From: JANMOK01 sp031415055
Lineage (GTDB): Bacteria > Pseudomonadota > Alphaproteobacteria > Rhodobacterales > Rhodobacteraceae
Length of the DNA stretch: 21,707 bases
NCBI GenBank assembly: GCA_031415055.1
Contig: JANOQZ010000032.1
Span: 1-21,707, forward strand
Direction of reading: 5' to 3'
Each line of letters begins with the position of its first letter. Positions within the stretch are counted from its first letter, which is position 1. This document shows, piece after piece, positions 1-7,681 of the stretch. Below the pieces are notes generated by a model that had not been told where the DNA came from, did not search any database, and saw only the letters and a program-made list of their open reading frames with translations. Made by a program: the position numbers and the translations under genes.

Positions 1-545
1 CGCTGCGCCAAGGCCGGGTCATGTTGGGCGAGCGCAACATTACCAACCTAACCCCCCAGGCCCGCGTCGCTTCCGGCATGGGGTTTGTGCCGCAGAACGC
101 CAATGTGTTCACTTCGCTGACCGTTGAAGAAAACCTCGAAATGGGGGCGTTCATTCGCAAGGATGATTTCAGCGATACGTTACAGCAAGTCTTCCACCTG
201 TTCCCGATCTTGAAAGCCAAACGTCGCCAACCGGCGGGTGAGCTTTCCGGCGGTCAGCGCCAACAAGTCGCCGTCGGGCGGGCGCTGATGACCAAGCCCA
301 GCGTGCTGATGCTGGATGAACCCACGGCAGGCGTTTCGCCCATCGTCATGGACGAACTTTTTGATCGAATCTTGGAAATCGCCAAGACCGGCATCGCCAT
401 TCTGATGGTCGAACAAAACGCGCGGCAAGCCCTTAACATCGCTGACAAGGGCTATGTTCTGGTGCAGGGTCGCAACCGATTTACCGACACCGGCGCGGCA
501 TTGCTTGCCAACCCCGAAGTGCGCGCAAGTTTTCTGGGAGGATGA
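1..545 (+). CDS. livF: LivF-type ABC transporter ATPase, 5' end outside the window
   Basis: This is the C-terminal three quarters or so of the second ATPase of a branched-chain amino acid/amide (HAAT class) ABC importer, which energises the LivH/LivM pore from the cytoplasm. The reading frame is open from base 3. The Walker A motif lies upstream of the window. Visible are the Q-loop (GFVPQ), the signature motif (LSGGQRQQ), Walker B (VLMLDEP) and the LivF-type switch region (MVEQNARQAL), where LivF proteins carry VEQN rather than the usual switch histidine. The NVFTSLTVEENL stretch is typical of LivF rather than LivG. The stop codon is followed one base later by the ATG of the small secreted protein, so the genes are surely co-transcribed. 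The real substrate cannot be read from an ATPase. Confidence 0.93.
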   Translation, partial: LRQGRVMLGERNITNLTPQARVASGMGFVPQNANVFTSLTVEENLEMGAFIRKDDFSDTLQQVFHLFPILKAKRRQPAGELSGGQRQQVAVGRALMTKPSVLMLDEPTAGVSPIVMDELFDRILEIAKTGIAILMVEQNARQALNIADKGYVLVQGRNRFTDTGAALLANPEVRASFLGG

Positions 546-546
546 G

Positions 547-927
547 ATGAAGCTTCTGTTTGCAGTGTTGCTCTTCGCCAATCCTGCCCTCGCGCTTGAC
601 CTGAATTTGGAAAGTTACGCCTGCAAATTGACCCAGCAATGCGCGTTCGGCAAAGGCTGCAGCGATACTTTAACCATCTTGCAGCTTAGCAATACCGCCC
701 CTGATACCTATGCTTTGGAAATTTCCGACAGCGAAGAAGCTTTCACCCAAACCGGCCAACGCGAACAATTGGGCGACTGGAACTCCTATACTTTCGATGA
801 TCTGCCCAGTTTTCGCACGATCCTTGTTATCAACAAGGACGGCAACGCCAGCATGACGGCGCTCGGCTCGTTCTTTGATGAACTGGTTTCGTTGCAATTC
901 TATGGCACCTGTGCGGCATCTGCATGA
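547..927 (+). CDS. small secreted cysteine-containing protein inside the liv operon
   Basis: A 126-residue protein of unknown family. I chose the ATG at 547 because it gives a clear signal peptide (MKLLFAVLLFANPALA, likely cleaved after residue 16); a longer in-frame opening from 454 would run through livF and bury that peptide. The mature part is about 110 residues and acidic, with cysteines at about 26, 32, 38 and 122, enough for two periplasmic disulfides. There is no transmembrane segment and no lipobox. It sits one base after livF and overlaps livH by four bases (ATGA), so it is translationally coupled to the transporter. A periplasmic accessory role for the importer is an inference from position only; it is too small to be the usual 350-400 residue binding protein. 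Confidence 0.8.
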   Translation: MKLLFAVLLFANPALALDLNLESYACKLTQQCAFGKGCSDTLTILQLSNTAPDTYALEISDSEEAFTQTGQREQLGDWNSYTFDDLPSFRTILVINKDGNASMTALGSFFDELVSLQFYGTCAASA

Positions 928-1937
928 CCGACATTCTTAACGCCATAACGCTGTTTTCCAATTTTGTCCTCGTCCCCGGCGCGGCCTATGGGGCGCAATT
1001 GGCACTGGGCGCACTAGGCCTGACGATGGTGTTTTCGATCCTGCGCTTTTCCAACATCGCACATGGTGACCTTATGGCCTTTGGCACCGCAATCACTATT
1101 CTGGTGACGTGGTGGTTCCAATCTTTGGGCATCTCATTCTTCTTCCTACCCACCGCACTGCTGGCCTTGCCCTTCGGCATCCTTGCCGCCATCGCCGTCA
1201 CCCTGCTGACCGATCGTTGGGTCTATCGGTTTTACCGCAAGAAACGCGCAGCACCGGTAGTGTTCATGATGGTCTCCATCGGCGTCATGTTCGTCATGAA
1301 TGGCTTGGTGCGCTTTGTCATTGGCACCGAGGAACAGCGCTTTGACGACGGAGCCCGGTTCATCATCCAGGCCGCCGAATTCAAAACTTACACCGGCTTG
1401 GCTGAGGGTTTGGCAGTCCGCTCGACCCAAGGCCTGACCCTAATCGTGGCAATCGTGGTCGTCATCGTTTTGTTCTGGTTCCTGCAAAAAACCCGCACCG
1501 GCAAGGCCATGCGGGCCTACTCCGACAACGAAGACTTGGCGCTGTTATCCGGCATCAACCCCGACCGGGTGGTGATGATCGCTTGGATCATCGCCGCCGC
1601 CTTGGCCACCATCGCGGGCGTGCTCTACGGTCTAGATAAAAGCTTCAAACCCTTTACCTATTTCCAGCTTTTGCTGCCGATCTTTGCCGCTGCTATTGTC
1701 GGTGGTATCGGACAGCCGCTGGGCGCAATCATCGGGGGTTTCGTGGTGGCATTCTCGGAAATCACCATCACATACGCCTATAAGAAATTCGTCAGCTACC
1801 TTGTGCCAGAATCTTGGGCGCCGGATGGTTTGCTGCAGCTCCTCTCAACCGACTACAAATTCGCGGTGTCGTTCGTCATTCTGGTCTTGGTCCTGTTGGT
1901 GCGACCGACCGGAATTATCAAAGGCAAAGTGCTATGA
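924..1937 (+). CDS. livH: LivH-type branched-chain amino acid/amide ABC transporter permease
   Basis: A 337-residue polytopic inner-membrane permease, one half of the pore of a LivFGHM-type importer. Recognisable landmarks are the N-terminal GALGLTMVFSIL helix, the RFSNIAHGDL motif (about 41-50) typical of LivH, and the cytoplasmic coupling loop GKAMRAYSDNEDLALLSGIN (about 193-212) that contacts the ATPase. About eight hydrophobic helices can be seen. It is somewhat longer than E. coli LivH (308), with extra sequence at about 135-170 between helices. The start overlaps the stop of the small secreted protein (ATGA), and its own stop overlaps the start of livM (ATGA). Transported substrate unknown; this family also covers urea, amides and aromatic or acid substrates. 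Confidence 0.94.
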   Translation: MTDILNAITLFSNFVLVPGAAYGAQLALGALGLTMVFSILRFSNIAHGDLMAFGTAITILVTWWFQSLGISFFFLPTALLALPFGILAAIAVTLLTDRWVYRFYRKKRAAPVVFMMVSIGVMFVMNGLVRFVIGTEEQRFDDGARFIIQAAEFKTYTGLAEGLAVRSTQGLTLIVAIVVVIVLFWFLQKTRTGKAMRAYSDNEDLALLSGINPDRVVMIAWIIAAALATIAGVLYGLDKSFKPFTYFQLLLPIFAAAIVGGIGQPLGAIIGGFVVAFSEITITYAYKKFVSYLVPESWAPDGLLQLLSTDYKFAVSFVILVLVLLVRPTGIIKGKVL

Positions 1938-3229
1938 GAGTGCCGCCGATCCTGCTTTGGGCTATTATGGCGGCGCTATTGGCCTTGGTAGGTTTTGGCC
2001 AAAGTTGGGCCGTCGCCTTCGCTATTTTGCAGCTTTGCCTGATCTCTGCCGTTGTGGCTTTGGGCGTCAATATTCAATGGGGCTATGCGGGTTTGGTCAA
2101 CGTCGGCATCGTCGGCTTTGGTGCGTTGGGTGGCGTCGCGGCCATGCTCACTTCGGTGCCTCCCTATGCCCCGGCCTGGGCCGCAGGTGGCGCAAGGATA
2201 TTGCTCGCCGGGTTATTCCTAGCGGCAGTCGTCGCGGTAATTGTAGTCGTACGCAAGAAACTTCGCGGCCGTTGGTCCTGGCCCGCCATTCTGGCAATTT
2301 CTGTCGGCGGTTTTGTCATTTTGCGCCAAATCTATGACCCCGCCGTCATCGCGATTGAGGCCGCTGACGCCGCCAAATTCGGTTACCTTGGCGGCCTTGG
2401 CCTTCCCATTGTATTTGGCTGGGCTTTGGGGGGCCTTTTGGCCGCAGGTGCTGCGTGGATGGTTGGCAAAATCACCCTTGGGCTGCGTTCCGACTATCTC
2501 GCCATCGCTACTCTTGGTATTTCCGAGATCATCGTCATCGTCCTCAAGAACGAGGATTGGCTGACCCGGGGTGTCAAAAACGTCACCGCATTGCCGCGAC
2601 CCATTCCGGCGGAGATTGACCTGCAAGCCAGCCAATGGGTGATCGACTGGTCCGATTGGCTGGGCGTCACGACAATCGAGTTCTCCTCGATCTTTGCCAA
2701 GGCGATGTATTGCTGCCTGTTCGCGCTGGTTTTGGCGGCACTGATTTGGCTTTCCGAACGTGCGCTGCGCAGCCCTTGGGGCCGGATGATGCGGGCAATC
2801 CGCGATAACCGCGACGCGGCAGAGGCGATGGGCAAAGACGTCAAAGCCCGCCATTTGCAAGTGTTCATCCTTGGTTCGGCCATTTGCGGCATCGGCGGCG
2901 CGATGCTGACCACGCTTGACGGCCAATTCACCCCCGGCACCTATGCACCCCTGCGTTATACATTCCTGATCTGGGTCATGGTGATCGTTGGTGGATCGGG
3001 CAACAATTGGGGCTCGGTCTTAGGGGCATTTCTGATCTGGTTTGTCTGGATCGAGGCTGAGCCAGCCGGTCTGTGGCTGATGGATCTTTTGACCAGTGGC
3101 ATGGCGGATGGCGGGGCGGTGAAACAACACCTGCTCGATTCCGCCCCGCATTTGCGGCTGGTATTGATGGGTGTAATCCTGTTGTCAGTCCTGCGCTTTG
3201 CGCCGCGCGGATTGATGCCGGAACGTTAA
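1934..3229 (+). CDS. livM: LivM-type branched-chain amino acid/amide ABC transporter permease
   Basis: The second permease subunit, 431 residues. I chose the ATG at 1934 because it overlaps the livH stop by four bases, as at the previous junction; the frame is open upstream to 1814 but that part reads through livH. Typical LivM features are NIQWGYAGLVNVG (about 46-58), LGLRSDYLAIATLGISEI (about 182-199) and the coupling loop MRAIRDNRDAAEAMGKDV (about 286-303). Residues about 85-150 form an extra hydrophobic segment with a basic stretch (RKKLRGRW) that shorter LivM proteins lack. The C-terminus ends in the family-typical RFAPRGLMPER. Nineteen bases separate it from the next gene. Confidence 0.94.
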   Translation: MRVPPILLWAIMAALLALVGFGQSWAVAFAILQLCLISAVVALGVNIQWGYAGLVNVGIVGFGALGGVAAMLTSVPPYAPAWAAGGARILLAGLFLAAVVAVIVVVRKKLRGRWSWPAILAISVGGFVILRQIYDPAVIAIEAADAAKFGYLGGLGLPIVFGWALGGLLAAGAAWMVGKITLGLRSDYLAIATLGISEIIVIVLKNEDWLTRGVKNVTALPRPIPAEIDLQASQWVIDWSDWLGVTTIEFSSIFAKAMYCCLFALVLAALIWLSERALRSPWGRMMRAIRDNRDAAEAMGKDVKARHLQVFILGSAICGIGGAMLTTLDGQFTPGTYAPLRYTFLIWVMVIVGGSGNNWGSVLGAFLIWFVWIEAEPAGLWLMDLLTSGMADGGAVKQHLLDSAPHLRLVLMGVILLSVLRFAPRGLMPER

Positions 3230-3248
3230 TTTTCAAAAGGGAACACCG

Positions 3249-4010
3249 ATGGATTCGCTCAAACTTTTCTCGCTTGCCGGCAAACGCTGCCTGATCACCG
3301 GCTCATCGCGTGGCATCGGCTTGGCTTTGGCGAAAGGGGCTTTGGGGGCTGGTTCGGAAGTGGTTTTGAATGGGCGGGATTTGGCGGCTTTGGAAAAAGT
3401 TGCGGGTGAAATGGGCGCAAAGGCGCATGTGTTGTCGTTTGATGTGACCGATCATGCGGCAACGAAAGCAGCCATAGACGGGTTTGAGACAAATATCGGA
3501 CCAATAGATGTGTTGGTCAACAACGCCGGGATGCAGCATCGTGCGCCGCTTGAAGATTTCCCGCTGGAAATGTTTGAGAAGATTTTGACCACCAATATTA
3601 CCAGTGTATTCAACGTAGGCCAGGCCGTTGCCAAGCACATGATTAAACGGGGGCGGGGTAAAATAATAAATATCTCGTCAGTACAAGCGTTGCTTGCCCG
3701 CCCATCGATTGCTCCCTATACAGCAACTAAAGGCGCAGTAGCCAACTTTACAAAAGGCATGGCGACCGATTGGGGGCCAAAGGGCCTGCAGTGCAACGCC
3801 ATAGCGCCGGGATATTTCAAAACCGTTTTGAATCAAGCCCTTATCGACAATCCAGAGTTCAACGCATGGGTTTGCAAGCGCACCCCGTTAGGCCGCTGGG
3901 GCGATACGGACGAGCTGATCGGAGCATTTTTGTTCCTCGCCTCCGACGCTTCGAGCTATGTCAACGGCATCACGTTGTTCGTCGATGGCGGGCTGACGGC
4001 CTCTGTATGA
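3249..4010 (+). CDS. gluconate 5-dehydrogenase-like short-chain dehydrogenase
   Basis: A 253-residue classical SDR, cytosolic, predicted to interconvert gluconate and 5-ketogluconate or a related sugar acid with NAD(P)(H). Visible are the cofactor loop TGSSRGIG (17-24), NNAGMQHR (91-98), the catalytic serine S144, and Y157/K161 in the YTATK motif. The C-terminus (RTPLGRWG followed by FVDGGLTASV) is characteristic of the gluconate 5-dehydrogenase (Gno/IdnO) branch. A good ribosome site (AAAAGGGAA) precedes the ATG. It lies 19 bases after livM on the same strand and is probably the last gene of that transcription unit, which hints that the importer may bring in a polyol or sugar acid. Exact substrate is an inference from family resemblance. 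Confidence 0.85.
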   Translation: MDSLKLFSLAGKRCLITGSSRGIGLALAKGALGAGSEVVLNGRDLAALEKVAGEMGAKAHVLSFDVTDHAATKAAIDGFETNIGPIDVLVNNAGMQHRAPLEDFPLEMFEKILTTNITSVFNVGQAVAKHMIKRGRGKIINISSVQALLARPSIAPYTATKGAVANFTKGMATDWGPKGLQCNAIAPGYFKTVLNQALIDNPEFNAWVCKRTPLGRWGDTDELIGAFLFLASDASSYVNGITLFVDGGLTASV

Positions 4011-4073
4011 ACCCAAAAAACCTGTGCACCAAGCGTGCACACACCGAGACTAGGAAATGAGCCTGAATCAAAC

Positions 4074-4256
4074 TCACGAAATGCCCCGAATTCGCGCCAA
4101 TTGCCCCTTTGGGCACCAAATATAGATGCCGCTGGCGACAATGATTGCAGTGCCGATAATAGTATTTCGACCAAGAATCTGCGCAAAAATCGACCGACTC
4201 AGCAAAGTTGCATAGATCATCTGCAATATAATTGGCGTTGCCACGGTCGCAGCCTG
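4074..4256 (-). pseudogene. remnant of an EamA transporter gene, C-terminal part only
   Basis: Read on the minus strand, this encodes about 60 residues matching the C-terminus of the intact EamA protein encoded at 7682-8581: QMIYATLL, then SIFAQI, GTAIIVASGIYIW and GQLARIRG, ending at an in-frame stop (TGA, 4076-4074). Over the first 142 bases (4084-4225 against 7692-7833) the copies align without gaps, with 17 mismatches by my hand count. Similarity then fades by about 4256 and the N-terminal four fifths of the gene is absent. Substitutions hit the helix (W to R, P to L and WWRE to WCPK), as expected without selection. It cannot make a transporter. It marks the left edge of the HxlR cassette. 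Confidence 0.85.
4084..4225 (+). repeat. left direct repeat (EamA 3' end), pair of 7692-7833
   Basis: This 142-base stretch matches 7692-7833 in the same orientation with 17 mismatches and no gaps, including an uninterrupted identical run of 44 bases (4114-4157). The two copies bracket the HxlR/SDR/hydrolase/MDR cassette. The level of divergence is more like two strains or paralogues than a recent tandem duplication. Confidence 0.88.
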
Positions 4257-4384
4257 TTGCGGGCAATTTTAGTGTGCAAAAACGCGGGGTTATGGGATAA
4301 GGTCGCAATGCGACCGCATTCAGAAAAGAATGATATGACGTAAACTTCTGTCGAACTTTTCCTCAATTGCCAACAGACTTTTTA

Positions 4385-4813
4385 TCAAGAAGCGACGATG
4401 CGAATGGGCCGACTTCCGACCGGGCTGCCGGTCGCGCGGTCAATAGTGACGGGATCGATTTCTGTTCCGTTTTCGGCGTCTAAAAACCGGGTCACGCTGC
4501 CGCCGCCGCGATGCTTGCGTCCCCATGCGCCAATCGCAAACAGCACCGGCAAAAAGTCGTGGCCGGCTTCTGTCAGCACATATTCGTCCCTTGGCGGTCG
4601 GTCGGAATAGCGGCGTTTTTCCAAAAGCCCGTCCTCTGTCAGCGATGAAAGTCGCGCCGTCAGCATGGTCGGCGCGATGCCCAGACTTTTGCGAAAATCA
4701 TCAAAACGGGTCAATCCTGCATGGGCGTCGCGCAGGATCAACATGCTCCATGCATCGCCGACCAGCGCAAGACTGCGGGCGATCAGGCAGGGTTGGTTCG
4801 AAAGATTTTTCAT
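4385..4813 (-). CDS. HxlR-family winged-helix transcriptional regulator
   Basis: A 142-residue DNA-binding protein of the HxlR (MarR-related) family. The family pattern is clear: C9 followed by SLALVGDAWSMLILRDA, then RFDDFRKSLGIAPTMLTARLSSLTEDGLLEKRRY (recognition helix and wing) and YVLTEAGHDF. The only cysteine is C9, at the position where HxlR proteins such as YodB and HypR carry their redox-sensing cysteine. It is transcribed away from the SDR at 4903, and a strong inverted repeat starts five bases before its ATG, so autoregulation plus control of the SDR unit is the simplest reading. No good Shine-Dalgarno site is visible; the operator takes that space. Ligand is not known. Confidence 0.92.
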   Translation of the reverse strand: MKNLSNQPCLIARSLALVGDAWSMLILRDAHAGLTRFDDFRKSLGIAPTMLTARLSSLTEDGLLEKRRYSDRPPRDEYVLTEAGHDFLPVLFAIGAWGRKHRGGGSVTRFLDAENGTEIDPVTIDRATGSPVGSRPIRIVAS

Positions 4814-4817
4814 GTCG

Positions 4818-4854
4818 CTATCTTTTTAGTAGTGACTTGCTATTAAAAAGATAG
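4818..4854. promoter_or_regulatory. inverted repeat, likely HxlR operator
   Basis: Arms 4818-4832 (CTATCTTTTTAGTAG) and 4840-4854 (CTATTAAAAAGATAG) are complementary at 14 of 15 positions around a 7-base spacer (TGACTTG). It lies in the 89-base space between the divergent regulator and SDR genes and covers the 5' leader of the regulator. HxlR dimers bind such dyads next to their own genes, so it is probably the binding site controlling both directions. AT-rich arms make it unlikely to act as a terminator. Confidence 0.75.
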
Positions 4855-4902
4855 TAACTGATTGCGCATCGATGTTCCACAACAAAATGAAAGCGGACGA
4901 AA

Positions 4903-5718
4903 ATGGCACAGACAGAACGCGGCGTAGCCCTTGTAACGGGCGCTTCTTCAGGCATCGGCAAGGCGGCCGCGCTGGCGCTGGCACGAGCGGGCTATCGGGT
5001 GATCGGCACCAGCCGCAAGGCGGTACCGGGCGAGGTGCGGGACGGCATCCGGATGATCGCCTGCGATGTGACTGATGATGTGTCGGTGACGCAAGCCGTG
5101 GCGCTGGCCCACGCCGAACTCGGGTCTATCGACCTTCTGGTCAACAATGCCGGTTACGCCCTGTCAGGAGCGGCGGAGGAAAGCTCGGTCGAGCAGGTGC
5201 GAATGCAGTTCGATACCAATTTTCTGGGTGTCGTGCGGGTGACCAATGCAGTTCTGCCGATCATGCGGCAGCAGGGACAGGGGCGTATCCTGAACATCGG
5301 TTCGGTTCTGGGGCTGATCCCGAGTCCGTTCGGCGCTTATTACGCCGCCAGCAAGCATGCCATCGAGGGTTATTCGGAATCTTTGGACCATGAAGTGCGT
5401 ATGTTCGGCATCCGCGTCGCGGTGATCGAGCCCTGGGCTACCAAGACCTCGATCGAGGCCAACTCTCCGCAGGGCGACCGTCCGGTTGCGGCCTATGCCA
5501 AGACGCTGGCCAAATACCGGACGGCATTTGACGCGGCCATGGCAGCAGGTGACACGGCAGAGGATGTCGCAGCCACCATCGTGGCGGCGGCACGGGACCG
5601 GGTTCCCCGACTGCGCTACCCTTCGGGCAAGGCCGCGCGGCAAACATCGTTTGCCCGCCGTTTCCTGCCGCGCGCCTTGTTCGACCGGACCCTGCGCAAG
5701 CAATTCAACATCGCTTGA
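4903..5718 (+). CDS. short-chain dehydrogenase/reductase next to HxlR regulator
   Basis: A 271-residue SDR, cytosolic NAD(P)-dependent oxidoreductase of unknown substrate. Cofactor loop TGASSGIG (12-19), NNAG (81-84), catalytic S134, Y147 and K151 (YAASK) are all present. It has the extended C-terminal region (about 190-271, PRLRYPSGKAARQTSFARRFLPRALF) of the 'extended substrate loop' SDRs that are common next to HxlR or AraC regulators, rather than the short 240-250 residue type. The T38SR39 region suggests NADP preference, which is an inference. The SD is weak (GCGGACGAAA). It is visibly more GC-rich than the hydrolase and MDR genes that follow it, so the cassette may be a composite. Probably the first gene of a three-gene unit ending at 7644. 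Confidence 0.9.
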   Translation: MAQTERGVALVTGASSGIGKAAALALARAGYRVIGTSRKAVPGEVRDGIRMIACDVTDDVSVTQAVALAHAELGSIDLLVNNAGYALSGAAEESSVEQVRMQFDTNFLGVVRVTNAVLPIMRQQGQGRILNIGSVLGLIPSPFGAYYAASKHAIEGYSESLDHEVRMFGIRVAVIEPWATKTSIEANSPQGDRPVAAYAKTLAKYRTAFDAAMAAGDTAEDVAATIVAAARDRVPRLRYPSGKAARQTSFARRFLPRALFDRTLRKQFNIA

Positions 5719-5747
5719 GATCTCAAGCCCCTCCTCTAAGGACCACC

Positions 5748-6611
5748 ATGACAAACAATTCCATAAATCAAACTTCGGCCACGCGTTTCATTGAAGCGCC
5801 CAATCTCTCTATCAATATCGGCGGCACGAACTTTACCTACCGCGATCTCGGCCCGCGTGAGGGTGTGCCCGTAGTTATGCTCAACCATTGGGGCGCGGTG
5901 CTGGACAATTTCGATCCGCGTATCGTCGATGGCCTCACTGCCAAGCATCGGATTATCGCAGCCAGCTACCGTGGCATGGGAGCTACAGGCGGAACTGCAC
6001 CTGTGACGATCAGTGAGATGGCACAAGACGCCATCGCCCTGATCCGCGCTATGGGGTTTGAAAAAGTTGACTTGTTGGGCTTTTCACTTGGCGGAATGGT
6101 GGCGCAAGATGTGACGCTGAAGGCACCTGAGTTGGTGCGCAAACTCATCTTGGCGGGCACTGGCCCTGCGGGCGGAACTGGCATCAGGAATGTTGGACGA
6201 GTGTCATGGCCGTTGATCATCAAGGGAATGTTGACCCGTCGCGATCCGAAGTTCTATTTGTTCTTCACCTCAACAGCCAACGGACGCGGTGCTGGGAAGG
6301 CGTTCTTGGAGCGTTTGAAAGAGCGCAAGCATAACCGCGACAATGAACCTAAGATCGGTGCATTCCTGCGGCAATTGAAGGCAATCCACGCCTGGGGCAA
6401 ACAAGCGCCACAAGACCTTTCACGGATTAAAATTCCGGTTCTGGTTGCCAATGGTGACAACGACATCATGGTGCCAACTGTCAACACCCATGACATGGCG
6501 CGCAGATTCCCCAATGCGCAATTGGTCATCTACGAAGATGCCGGTCATGGAGGGATATTTCAGAACCACAGCGACTTCGTGCCCAAGGCACTTGCCTTCC
6601 TCGAAGCCTGA
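5748..6611 (+). CDS. alpha/beta-fold hydrolase
   Basis: A 287-residue alpha/beta hydrolase. I chose ATG 5748, preceded by TAAGGA, over an in-frame codon at 5715 that overlaps the SDR. The nucleophile elbow is GFSLGG (S113), the likely acid is D239 in NGDNDIMVP, and the base is H267 in DAGHGG; the oxyanion region is NHWG (46-49), followed later by SYRGMG, typical of the esterase/haloperoxidase-like group. No signal peptide, so cytosolic. It lies 29 bases after the SDR and 31 bases before the MDR gene on the same strand, within the HxlR cassette. Substrate could be an ester, lactone or peroxide-type compound; sequence alone does not decide. Confidence 0.9.
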   Translation: MTNNSINQTSATRFIEAPNLSINIGGTNFTYRDLGPREGVPVVMLNHWGAVLDNFDPRIVDGLTAKHRIIAASYRGMGATGGTAPVTISEMAQDAIALIRAMGFEKVDLLGFSLGGMVAQDVTLKAPELVRKLILAGTGPAGGTGIRNVGRVSWPLIIKGMLTRRDPKFYLFFTSTANGRGAGKAFLERLKERKHNRDNEPKIGAFLRQLKAIHAWGKQAPQDLSRIKIPVLVANGDNDIMVPTVNTHDMARRFPNAQLVIYEDAGHGGIFQNHSDFVPKALAFLEA

Positions 6612-6642
6612 ATTCCATTTCAACTTTAATTGGAGAAAGCCC

Positions 6643-7644
6643 ATGAAGGCCTTTGTTATTGATAAGTATAAAAAAAATGGCGTTCTGCGTCTGGCCGAAA
6701 TGCCAGAGCCTGCCATTGGGGACGATGATGTTCTTGTCGAAATCCATGCGGCAGGCGTGAACGTTCTGGATTCGAAGATCAAAACAGGCGAGTTCAAAGC
6801 CATTCTGCCCTATAAACTTCCGTTGGTGTTGGGCAACGATGTTGCAGGCGTCGTGGTCCGCGTTGGGGCCAAAGTCCGGCAATTCAGGGTAGGTGACGAG
6901 GTTTATGCCCGACCAGCGCAAGATCGCATCGGGACGTTTGCTGAGTATATTGCCATGAACGAGGCCGATGTCGCGTTGAAACCGAGTAACCTGACGATGC
7001 AAGAGGCTGCCTCGATTCCGCTTGTCGCGCTGACATCTTGGCAAGCATTTGTCGAAAAGGCCAATTTGCAAAAAGGGCGGAAAGTTCTGATTCATGCCGG
7101 TTCTGGCGGTGTGGGGACAGTGGCGATTCAGCTTGCCAAACACCTTGGTGCTCATGTGGCCACGACCACGAGCACGGGCAACGTCGACCTTGTCAAAAGT
7201 CTCGGTGCGGATGTGGTGATTGACTACAAAATGGATGACTTCGAGAAAGTGTTGCAGGACTATGATGTGGTCTTGAACAGCCTTGGCAAGGACACGCTGG
7301 CAAAATCTCTTGTCGTGCTGAAACCGGGCGGCAAGCTGATCTCGATTTCCGGTCCGCCCGATGCGGAATTTGCGGTTCAGAACGGCTCGGGCTGGCTTTT
7401 GAAACAAGTCATGCGGGTGTTAAGCTTTGGAATTCGTCGACAAGCGAGGCGGCGGGGGATTGATTATTCGTTTCTATTCATGACCGCGAATGGCGGGCAA
7501 CTTGGAAAGGTCACATCGCTGATCGAGGCGGGCGCAATTCGCCCGGTGATCGACCGGATTTTTCCTTTCGCAGCTACCAATGAGGCGCTTGCCTATGTCG
7601 AAACAGGTCGGGCAAAGGGCAAAGTTGTTATTGCTGTTCGGTGA
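6643..7644 (+). CDS. zinc-free NADP-dependent quinone oxidoreductase-like MDR enzyme
   Basis: A 333-residue medium-chain dehydrogenase/reductase. ATG 6643 has a good ribosome site (TGGAGAAAG). The N-terminal catalytic fold (GVNVLDSKIKTGEF, LGNDVAGVV at 63-71, GDEVYAR at 84-90) and the nucleotide loop HAGSGGVGTVAIQLAKHLGA (151-170) match zeta-crystallin/quinone reductases. The catalytic- and structural-zinc cysteines of true alcohol dehydrogenases are missing, so it probably reduces quinones or alpha,beta-unsaturated carbonyls with NADPH. It ends the HxlR-controlled unit and converges on the EamA gene, with only 37 bases between the stops. Role in electrophile or quinone detoxification is inferred from family and regulator. 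Confidence 0.9.
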   Translation: MKAFVIDKYKKNGVLRLAEMPEPAIGDDDVLVEIHAAGVNVLDSKIKTGEFKAILPYKLPLVLGNDVAGVVVRVGAKVRQFRVGDEVYARPAQDRIGTFAEYIAMNEADVALKPSNLTMQEAASIPLVALTSWQAFVEKANLQKGRKVLIHAGSGGVGTVAIQLAKHLGAHVATTTSTGNVDLVKSLGADVVIDYKMDDFEKVLQDYDVVLNSLGKDTLAKSLVVLKPGGKLISISGPPDAEFAVQNGSGWLLKQVMRVLSFGIRRQARRRGIDYSFLFMTANGGQLGKVTSLIEAGAIRPVIDRIFPFAATNEALAYVETGRAKGKVVIAVR

Positions 7645-7681
7645 GGGCGGGGGTGAAGTGACCAATGCGCGGGTCCAGCGG

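Larger units (their letters stand above)
4011..4384. other. intergenic stretch holding a gene relic and small hairpins
   Basis: No intact gene is seen here. Right after the SDR stop, 4023-4029 and 4035-4041 form a perfect 7-base inverted repeat (TGTGCAC/GTGCACA, 5-base loop) that may be a weak terminator, though no T-run follows. Bases 4074-4256 are the decayed EamA 3' end described separately. Bases 4301-4315 form a 6-base stem with a 3-base loop (GGTCGC-aat-GCGACC), about 70 bases downstream of the HxlR gene stop on the minus strand. The rest is AT-richer than its surroundings and gives nothing recognisable. Confidence 0.6.

Noticed and set aside
3970..4308. Minus-strand frame that resembles another frame at 7593-7973
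   Set aside because: The resemblance is real but in an out-of-frame reading of the duplicated EamA tail; the meaningful frame is the EamA one, listed as a relic.
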